Of a stretch of DNA of 64,000 nucleotides, positions 53,089 to 59,563 are shown in pieces. The stretch lies in the NCBI RefSeq assembly GCF_900109035.1, contig NZ_FNYD01000007.1:62001-126000 (forward strand), written 5' to 3'. The position numbers were made by a program, and so were the translations under genes. The notes beneath the pieces were generated by a model. The model was not told the DNA's origin and did no database searches. It worked only from the letters and a program-made list of their open reading frames with translations. Source of the DNA: Cribrihabitans marinus. GTDB taxonomy: Bacteria; Pseudomonadota; Alphaproteobacteria; Rhodobacterales; Rhodobacteraceae. The stretch's first letter is position 1; each line of letters opens with the position of its first letter.

Positions 53089-54348
53089 TCAGTTGGCCGC
53101 GATATGAAACGGCAACTCCTGCGCCGCGTTGCGATACCAGTCCACGATCAGTTGCCGCTCTTCGGGCTCCATGTAGGTGACATTGGCGGGCGGCATGGCA
53201 TGGGTCACGCCGGCCTGCAGGTAGATCTGCCGCGCCGCCCGGGCGATGTCGGCCTCGGTCTCCAGCAGAATGTTCTTGGGCGCGCGGTAGAACCCCTCGT
53301 AGAAGGGCTCTCGCGCGTGGCACATCGAACAGCGGCCGGGCACCACGCCCATCACCTCGTCGAACCCCTTGGCGCTGGCGAAGACTTGTTCGGCGGGGGT
53401 CAGGGCGCGTGTCTCGGACTCTTCCAGAGTGTCCTGCATCAGCGGCGCGGTCGACAGCCACATGATGCATATGAACAGGATCGCGTTGACCGCCCAGGTC
53501 CAGGTCGGGTTGCCGGACCGGGCGTGCAGGGAGTTGAAGTAGTGCCGGATCGTGACCCCCATCAGGAAGACGAGCGCGGCGATGATCCAGTTGTACTCGG
53601 TGGCGAAGGCCAAAGGGTAGTGGTTGGACAGCATCAGGAACAGCACCGGCAGCGTCAGGTAGTTGTTGTGGGTCGAGCGCAGCTTGGCGATCTTGCCGTA
53701 TTTGGCGTCCGGCGTACGGCCCTCCTGCAGGTCCTTCACCACGATGCGCTGGTTGGGCATGATGATGAAGAACACGTTTGCCGTCATGATGGTGGCGGTG
53801 AAGGCGCCCAGATGCAGCATGGTGGCGCGGCCCGTGAAGATCTGGTTGTAACCCCAGCCCATCGCCACGAGGAGCACGAACAGGAGCAGCATCAGGACCG
53901 TCGGCTGCTCGCCCAGGCCGGACTTGCACAGCCGGTCATAGACCAGCCAGCCGATCGACAGGGAGCCGGCCGAGATCAGGATGCCCTGCCAAAGCGCCAG
54001 ATCGGCCTTGTTGGCGTCGATGAGATAGAGCTCGCCGCCGACCCAGTAGACGATCATCAGAAGCGCGGCGCCGCTGAGCCAGGTGGCATAGCTTTCCCAT
54101 TTGAACCAGGTCAGGTGGTCCGGCATGTTCTCGGGTGCCACCAGGTATTTCTGGATATGGTAGAAGCCGCCGCCATGTACCTGCCATTCCTCGCCATGGG
54201 CGCCGGCGGGCAGGCTTGGCGTCTTGCGCAGGCCCAGGTCCAGCGCGACGAAATAGAAGGACGACCCGATCCAGGCGATCGCCGTTATGACATGCAGCCA
54301 ACGCACGGCGAAGGCCATCCAGTCCCACATGATGGCGAGATCTTGCAT
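53089..54348 (-). CDS. puuD: membrane-bound urate hydroxylase with cytochrome c domain
   Basis: 419 residues. About 300 N-terminal residues form eight or so helices, beginning WMAFAVRWLHVITAIAWIGSSFYFVALDL, and carry the PuuD hallmark GRATMLHLGAFTATIMTANVFFIIMPNQ. The last 90 residues are a cytochrome c with CSMCH (Cys340, Cys343, His344) and a distal Met (probably HAMPPAN). It oxidises urate to 5-hydroxyisourate, passing electrons to the respiratory chain instead of oxygen directly. It is divergent from the LysR gene, with the shared 17-base motif in the spacer. Confidence 0.94.
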   Translation of the reverse strand: MQDLAIMWDWMAFAVRWLHVITAIAWIGSSFYFVALDLGLRKTPSLPAGAHGEEWQVHGGGFYHIQKYLVAPENMPDHLTWFKWESYATWLSGAALLMIVYWVGGELYLIDANKADLALWQGILISAGSLSIGWLVYDRLCKSGLGEQPTVLMLLLFVLLVAMGWGYNQIFTGRATMLHLGAFTATIMTANVFFIIMPNQRIVVKDLQEGRTPDAKYGKIAKLRSTHNNYLTLPVLFLMLSNHYPLAFATEYNWIIAALVFLMGVTIRHYFNSLHARSGNPTWTWAVNAILFICIMWLSTAPLMQDTLEESETRALTPAEQVFASAKGFDEVMGVVPGRCSMCHAREPFYEGFYRAPKNILLETEADIARAARQIYLQAGVTHAMPPANVTYMEPEERQLIVDWYRNAAQELPFHIAAN

Positions 54349-54419
54349 CTTTTCTCCCTCGAATTGATCGCCCCGACGCTAGAGCATGCGCGGCTTTTCG
54401 TGTATCCGGTGAAAAACCC

Positions 54420-54436
54420 AAGCTGCTTCAAAAAAA
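54420..54436. promoter_or_regulatory. 17-base shared motif, puuD/LysR promoter copy
   Basis: AAGCTGCTTCAAAAAAA occurs here and, exactly, at 55795-55811. AAGCTGCTT is a palindrome. It is 72 bases from the puuD start, nearly the same as the other copy to uraH (75). A LysR binding site is the natural reading. Confidence 0.6.
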
Positions 54437-54451
54437 CACAAAGAATGAAAA

Positions 54452-55357
54452 ATGGCCTATCTCGACAATATCAGGACCTTTGTGCGGGTCTATGAGCTGG
54501 GCAACATGTCCGCCGCGGCGCGCGATCTGCGAATCTCGGCGGCGGTGGCGTCGTCGCGGATTTCCCAGTTGGAAGAGCATCTTAACGTGCGCCTGTTCCA
54601 GCGCACCACGCGGCTTCTGAACCCGACCGAGCAGGGCAACCTGTTCTATCACGGCGCGACCAAGATCCTCGAGGCCGTGGACGAGGCCGAGGCCGAGATC
54701 ACCAGCGTCACCCAGCAGCCGCGCGGCACGCTGTTCCTGGCGGCGCCGCTGGGGCTGGGCCAGCGGCTGATTGCGCCGGCCGTGCCGAAGTTCAACGCCG
54801 AATACCCGATGATCGACATCCGGCTGCGCCTGTCGGACCGCAAGCCGGACCTGGCCGCCGAGGGGCTGGACGCGATGTTCTTTCTGGGGGTGCCGGAGGA
54901 TTCGAACCTGCGCATCCGCAAGATAACCGACTGTCCGCGGATCCTGTGCGCCTCACCCGACTACATCGCCCGCCGGGGGCAGCCGGCGCGGTCGGAGGAG
55001 CTGAAGACCGAGAACCACGACTGCCTGAACCTGCGCTATCCCGGCGCGCCCGAGTTCCAATGGCCGCTGCAGACACCCGACGGGGTGCGCCGCGTGCCGG
55101 TCTCGGGCCCGTTCGAATGCGACCATGGCGATGTGCTGACCAGCTGGGCGCTGGACGGGCACGGCATCATCCTGAAGCCGGTCTTCGAGATCTCGGAACA
55201 CCTGGCCTCGGGGCGGCTGGTGCCGGTGCTGGAGGATGAACCGCCGGTGCCGATCCAGCTGGCCTGCCTCTACATGCACCGGCGTCGGCAGGATCCCAAG
55301 GCGCGGCTGCTGATCGACTTCATGGTCGATCACATCCTGGCCAACATGCCCGCCTGA
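54452..55357 (+). CDS. LysR family regulator of the urate/ureide genes
   Basis: 301 residues. The winged helix is IRTFVRVYELGNMSAAARDLRISAAVASSRISQLEEHLNVRLFQRTTR, and the rest is a periplasmic-binding-fold effector domain (LFLAAPLGLGQRLIAPAVPKFNAEYPMIDIRLRLSDR). It is divergent from puuD and convergent with uraH, which puts it in the middle of the urate genes. The shared motif at its own promoter and at the uraH/puuE promoter suggests it controls both. The effector is unknown; urate or allantoin are candidates. Confidence 0.88.
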   Translation: MAYLDNIRTFVRVYELGNMSAAARDLRISAAVASSRISQLEEHLNVRLFQRTTRLLNPTEQGNLFYHGATKILEAVDEAEAEITSVTQQPRGTLFLAAPLGLGQRLIAPAVPKFNAEYPMIDIRLRLSDRKPDLAAEGLDAMFFLGVPEDSNLRIRKITDCPRILCASPDYIARRGQPARSEELKTENHDCLNLRYPGAPEFQWPLQTPDGVRRVPVSGPFECDHGDVLTSWALDGHGIILKPVFEISEHLASGRLVPVLEDEPPVPIQLACLYMHRRRQDPKARLLIDFMVDHILANMPA

Positions 55358-55363
55358 CCGGTC

Positions 55364-55720
55364 TCAGCTGCCGCGATAGGTCGAGTAGCCGTAAGGCGAG
55401 AGCAGCAGGGGCACGTGGTAATGCGCTTGCGGGTCGTCCATGCCGAAGCGGATCGGGATCTGGTCGAGGAACTTGGTCTCGCCCTGCGCCTGCCCCGTCT
55501 GTTCCAGGTACTCGCCGCAGAAGAAGACCAGCTCGTAGGTGCCGGTCTTGAACGTGTCCTGCGGCAGGATCGGCGCATCCGTGCGCCCGTCATCGTTGGT
55601 CACCGTCTCGGCGATCTTCGTGTGCGAGTTTCCCGACACGCGATAGAGCGCGATCCGGATGCCTTCGGCGGGACAGCCGCGGGCGGTGTCCAGAACATGG
55701 GTGGTCAGATATCCGGCCAT
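55364..55720 (-). CDS. uraH: 5-hydroxyisourate hydrolase
   Basis: 118 residues, transthyretin-like. The N-terminal [17 protein letters not shown] and C-terminal [19 protein letters not shown] carry the family signatures, including YRGS. It hydrolyses 5-hydroxyisourate, the PuuD product, to OHCU. The ATG at 55720 follows GGAGGCACCGAG. It is divergent from puuE-uraD and six bases from the end of the LysR gene. Confidence 0.96.
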   Translation of the reverse strand: MAGYLTTHVLDTARGCPAEGIRIALYRVSGNSHTKIAETVTNDDGRTDAPILPQDTFKTGTYELVFFCGEYLEQTGQAQGETKFLDQIPIRFGMDDPQAHYHVPLLLSPYGYSTYRGS

Positions 55721-55794
55721 CTCGGTGCCTCCTGTTCGGTTCCGCGGCCACACTAGACCGCGCCACGCTGCTGCATACAGTCGAAACCCGCAAG

Positions 55795-55811
55795 AAGCTG
55801 CTTCAAAAAAA
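55795..55811. promoter_or_regulatory. 17-base shared motif, uraH/puuE promoter copy
   Basis: AAGCTGCTTCAAAAAAA, identical to 54420-54436, here inside the longer palindrome GAAGCTGCTTC (55794-55804). It is 75 bases from the uraH start and 59 from puuE-uraD, so one site could serve both divergent promoters. Confidence 0.6.
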
Positions 55812-55869
55812 TCTGGAAGGTTCTTTGGATTTGCTTGCCCTATAAGAAAGAAAATTCAGGAGGCCGAAT

Positions 55870-57285
55870 TTGACACGCTATACCCGCGACATGCGCGGCC
55901 ACGGGCCGACACCGCCAGCGCCCAGATGGCCAGGTGATGCGAAAATCGCCGTTCAGTTCGTTCTGAATTACGAGGAGGGCGGCGAGAACTGCGTCCTGCA
56001 CGGGGACGCGGCGTCCGAGGCGTTCCTGTCGGACATTCCCGGCGCCGCGCAATGGGCCGGGCAGCGCCACTGGAACATGGAATCGATCTATGAATACGGC
56101 GCGCGTGCCGGTTTCTGGCGGCTGCACCGGCTGTTCACCGATGCGAATATCCCGCTGACGATCTATGGCGTGGCCTCGGCGCTGGCGCGCAGCCCCGAAC
56201 AGGTGCAGGCGATGAAGGAGGCCAGCTGGGAAATCGCCAGCCACGGCCTGAAATGGGTCGAGCACAAGGACATGCCCGAGGAGGAAGAGCGCGCCGCCAT
56301 CGCCGAGGCGATCCGCCTGCATACCGAGATCGTCGGCGAGGTGCCGCGCGGCTGGTATACCGGGCGCTGCAGCACCAACACCGTGCGCCTGGCCGCCGAG
56401 ACCGGCCAGTTCGACTATATCAGCGACACCTATGACGACGACCTGCCGCACTGGATCGAGATCGGCGAGCGCGACCAGCTGATCATCCCCTACACGCTCG
56501 AGGCCAACGACATGCGCTTTGCCACCGCGCCGGGCTGGGTCACGGGCGAGGATTTCGGGCAATACCTGACCGACGCCTTCGACACGCTCTACGCCGAGGG
56601 CGCGGCCGGGGCGCCCAAGATGATGTCCATCGGCCTGCATTGCCGCCTGGTCGGGCGGCCCGGCAAGATCGCCGGGCTCAAGCGGTTCATCGAGCATATT
56701 GCGAAGCACGATGGGGTCTGGTGCCCGCGTCGCGTCGACATCGCCGAGCATTGGGCGGCGACCCATCCGCCGCGCCGCTGGGAGCGGCCCAGCCGGATGG
56801 ACAAGGCGCGATTCGTCGAGAGCTTCGGCGGCATCTTCGAACACTCGCCCTGGATCGCCGAACGGGCGCACGGCCTGGAGCTGGGTCCCGCGCATGACTG
56901 CGCGGCCGGCGTCCACAACGCGCTGTGCCGGGCCTTCCGCACCGCCACGGCGGAGGAGCGGCTGAGTGTGCTGACCGCGCACCCGGACCTGGCCGGCAAG
57001 CTGGCGCAGGCCGGGCGGCTGACGGCGGAAAGCACCTCGGAACAGGCCGCGGCCGGGCTGGACCTGCTGACCGACCAGGAGCGCGAGACCTTCACCCGCC
57101 TCAACGACACCTATGTCGAAAAGCACGGGTTCCCCTTCATCATCGCCGTGCGTGATCACGACAAGGCCAGCATCCTGGCCGCGTTCCAGCGGCGCATCGA
57201 CAATGACCGCGAGACCGAGTTCGCCGAGGCCTGCCGCCAGGTCGAGCGAATCGCGCAGTTCCGCCTGATGGACCTGTTGCCGTGA
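55870..57285 (+). CDS. puuE-uraD: fused allantoinase (PuuE) / OHCU decarboxylase (UraD)
   Basis: 471 residues. Residues about 1-305 are PuuE, a polysaccharide-deacetylase-fold allantoinase (FVLNYEEGGENCVLHGD, ASHGLKWVEHKDM, HCRLVGRPGKIAGLKRFIEHI). Residues about 310-471 are UraD (FGGIFEHSPWIAERA, with the catalytic His; LTAHPDLAGKLA). One chain thus decarboxylates OHCU to (S)-allantoin and hydrolyses allantoin to allantoate. The start is a TTG at 55870 with AGGAGG six bases upstream. It overlaps allA by four bases (GTGA). Confidence 0.94.
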   Translation: MTRYTRDMRGHGPTPPAPRWPGDAKIAVQFVLNYEEGGENCVLHGDAASEAFLSDIPGAAQWAGQRHWNMESIYEYGARAGFWRLHRLFTDANIPLTIYGVASALARSPEQVQAMKEASWEIASHGLKWVEHKDMPEEEERAAIAEAIRLHTEIVGEVPRGWYTGRCSTNTVRLAAETGQFDYISDTYDDDLPHWIEIGERDQLIIPYTLEANDMRFATAPGWVTGEDFGQYLTDAFDTLYAEGAAGAPKMMSIGLHCRLVGRPGKIAGLKRFIEHIAKHDGVWCPRRVDIAEHWAATHPPRRWERPSRMDKARFVESFGGIFEHSPWIAERAHGLELGPAHDCAAGVHNALCRAFRTATAEERLSVLTAHPDLAGKLAQAGRLTAESTSEQAAAGLDLLTDQERETFTRLNDTYVEKHGFPFIIAVRDHDKASILAAFQRRIDNDRETEFAEACRQVERIAQFRLMDLLP

Positions 57286-57773
57286 GCCGCGTGCTGACGC
57301 CGCGGCCGCTTACGGCAGAGGCGTTTGCGCCCTTTGGCGATGTGATCGAGGTCTCGGGCGCGCCCGACAAGCTGATAAACCAAGGCATGTGCGGGCGGCA
57401 CCACGACCGGGCGCGGCTGGACTTTGCCGATGGGCGGGCGGGCATCAGCCTGTTCGACGCCAAGGCCCGGCACCTGCCGCATGTGGTCGACATGGTGGAA
57501 CGCCACCCCGAGGGCAGCCAGGCCTTCATCCCCGTGAACGGCGTCCCGATGCTGGTCATCGTGGCCGAGGACGAGGGCGGCACGCCCGTGAACCTCAAGG
57601 CCTTCACCAGTCAGGCGGGGCAGTCGATCAACCTGCTGCGCAATGTTTGGCACGGCGTTCTGGCCCCCCTTGGGGCGCCGGGGCGATTCGTCGTCGTCGA
57701 CCGCATCGGCGACGGCCCCAACCTGCAAGAACACTGGTTCGACGATCCGTGGATCGTCGAGGCCACCCCCTGA
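57282..57773 (+). CDS. allA: ureidoglycolate lyase
   Basis: 163 residues of the AllA family: PLTAEAFAPFGDVIEVSG at the N-terminus, DMVERHPEGSQAFIPVNGVPMLVIVA and LRNVWHGVLAPLG around the active site. It cleaves (S)-ureidoglycolate to glyoxylate and urea, the point where purine carbon becomes available to the adjacent bhc enzymes. Starts with GTG inside the puuE-uraD stop codon. Confidence 0.95.
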   Translation: MSRVLTPRPLTAEAFAPFGDVIEVSGAPDKLINQGMCGRHHDRARLDFADGRAGISLFDAKARHLPHVVDMVERHPEGSQAFIPVNGVPMLVIVAEDEGGTPVNLKAFTSQAGQSINLLRNVWHGVLAPLGAPGRFVVVDRIGDGPNLQEHWFDDPWIVEATP

Positions 57774-57826
57774 AGCCGCCTGTCAAGAAGCGGCAAGACC
57801 CCCATAAGTGCAACAGGAGACGCGCA

Positions 57827-59263
57827 ATGGCTGACACTTCCATCGGAACCCCGGAACAGCTCCGGGATCCAGATTACTTCCCCGGGCTGGCCAAGGGGAT
57901 CCCCCTCGGCATCCAGCACGTGCTGGCCATGTTCGTCTCGAACGTGACGCCGGCGATCATCGTCGCCGGCGCCGCCGGTTTCGGGTTCGGCTCGAACTCG
58001 CCGGACTTTCCCGAACTTCTCTACCTGATCCAGATGTCGATGCTGTTCGCGGGGATCTCGACCCTGATGCAGACGATCACGCTGGGCCCGGTGGGCGCGG
58101 CGCTTCCGATCGTGCAGGGCACGTCCTTTGCGTTCCTGCCGATCATGATCCCGCTGGTGGCGGGCAAGGGCGTGGACGCGCTGGCCGCGCTGTTCGGCGG
58201 CGTCATCATCGGGGGCCTGTTCCATGCCTTCCTCGGCACGTTCATCGGCAAGATCCGGTTCGCGCTGCCGCCACTGGTCACCGGTCTGGTGGTGACGATG
58301 ATCGGCCTCGCGCTGGTCAAGGTCGGCATCCAGTATGCCGCCGGCGGGGTTCCGGCCATCGGCACGCCGGAATATGGCAGCCTGCTGAACTGGTCCGCGG
58401 CGCTGGTCGTGGTGTTCGTCACCCTGGGCCTGAAGTTCTTTACCAAGGGCATGCTGTCGATCTCGGCGGTGCTGATCGGGCTTGTCGTGGGCTATGTCTA
58501 TGCCATTTTCGTCGGCATCCTCAGCTTCGACGCCATCAGCGGATCCTGGGCGCGCTCGGCCGCCTTTGCGCTGCCGCAGCCGTTCAAATACGGTTTCGAA
58601 TTCAGCGCCGCGGCGGTTATCGGCTTCTGCCTCATGGCCTTCATCTCGGCCATCGAGACCGTGGGCGACGTGGCCGGCATCACCAAGGGCGGCGCGGGCC
58701 GCGAGGCGACCGACAAGGAAATCCAGGGCGCGACCTATGCCGATGGTTTCGGCACCGCGGTCGCCGGCTGCTTCGGCGCCTTCCCCAACACCTCGTTCAG
58801 CCAGAATGTCGGCCTGATCGCGATGACCGGCGTGATGAGCCGGCACGTGGTGACCTGCGGCGCGGTCTTCCTGATCATCTGCGGCCTGATCCCAAAGGTG
58901 GGCGGCGTCATCCGCACCGTGCCCATCGAGGTTCTGGGCGGCGGCGTGATCGTGATGTTCGGCATGGTCGTGGCCGCCGGTATCTCGATGCTGTCCGATG
59001 TGACCTGGAACCGCCGCAACATGGTGATCTTCGCCATCTCGCTCAGCATCGGCCTGGGCCTGCAGTTGGAGCCGGGTGCGTTGCAGCACATGCCCGACAC
59101 GGCCCGCATCCTGCTGACCAGCGGCCTGCTGCCGGCGGCGACCATCGCCATCGTGCTCAACCTGATCCTGCCCGAGGAACTGGCCGACGAGGCAACCGAG
59201 GAGGTATCGGGTGGGCATGCCGGACACGGCCGCGGCTCGCTTGTGAAGGACGATCACGTCTGA
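57827..59263 (+). CDS. NCS2 family purine/urate permease
   Basis: 478 residues with about 12 helices. The family signature QNVGLIAMTGV lies in the region FGAFPNTSFSQNVGL, and GPVGAALPIVQGTSFAFLPIMI is the conserved helix 3 region. Such nucleobase:cation symporters import xanthine, uric acid or uracil; the urate operon context favours urate or xanthine. The ATG at 57827 is preceded by AGGAGACGCGCA. Fifty-three bases after allA. Confidence 0.92.
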   Translation: MADTSIGTPEQLRDPDYFPGLAKGIPLGIQHVLAMFVSNVTPAIIVAGAAGFGFGSNSPDFPELLYLIQMSMLFAGISTLMQTITLGPVGAALPIVQGTSFAFLPIMIPLVAGKGVDALAALFGGVIIGGLFHAFLGTFIGKIRFALPPLVTGLVVTMIGLALVKVGIQYAAGGVPAIGTPEYGSLLNWSAALVVVFVTLGLKFFTKGMLSISAVLIGLVVGYVYAIFVGILSFDAISGSWARSAAFALPQPFKYGFEFSAAAVIGFCLMAFISAIETVGDVAGITKGGAGREATDKEIQGATYADGFGTAVAGCFGAFPNTSFSQNVGLIAMTGVMSRHVVTCGAVFLIICGLIPKVGGVIRTVPIEVLGGGVIVMFGMVVAAGISMLSDVTWNRRNMVIFAISLSIGLGLQLEPGALQHMPDTARILLTSGLLPAATIAIVLNLILPEELADEATEEVSGGHAGHGRGSLVKDDHV

Positions 59264-59291
59264 CCGGAGCCGTCCGATTGCAGGACATCCT

Positions 59292-59326
59292 GGAAACGCC
59301 GCCGGTCCGCCCGCGGCGTTTCCTTG
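59292..59326 (+). terminator. terminator after the NCS2 permease
   Basis: Perfect 11-base stem GGAAACGCCGC (59292-59302) and GCGGCGTTTCC (59313-59323) with a 10-base loop, followed by a short TTG. Twenty-eight bases after the permease stop. Confidence 0.7.
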
Positions 59327-59505
59327 CGATTCGGACCGAGGCGGAATGGGGTCCGCGCCTGGTCGCACCGGGCCCTTTCGCCGCAGGTTGTCGACCGCCT
59401 GAATCCGGCCTGTGTGCCGCCACCCCCCTTGGCAAAGCGGCACATGGGCCTCACACTGAACTCTTCAACCCGTGCATAGCTGCCCTGCGTCAGATGGGCT
59501 GCACA

Positions 59506-59525
59506 ATAGTTTAGTATTAAACTAT
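59506..59525. promoter_or_regulatory. 20-base palindromic operator candidate upstream of aceE
   Basis: ATAGTTTA (59506-59513) and TAAACTAT (59518-59525) are perfect arms around GTAT. It lies 38 bases before the aceE start in a sharply AT-rich pocket, so it probably overlaps the promoter. The shape suits a MarR-, TetR- or GntR-type dimer; no regulator gene is adjacent. Confidence 0.6.
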
Positions 59526-59563
59526 AAGCCCGCAACGCTACGTAAACCGGAGGAGACCGCTTC

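Larger units (their letters stand above)
59264..59563. other. spacer before the pyruvate dehydrogenase operon
   Basis: 300 bases without a supported gene. It begins with a terminator for the permease (listed separately) and ends with the aceE promoter region containing the 20-base palindrome listed at 59506. An open frame on the plus strand around 59278-59514 has no recognisable product or ribosome binding site. Confidence 0.5.
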
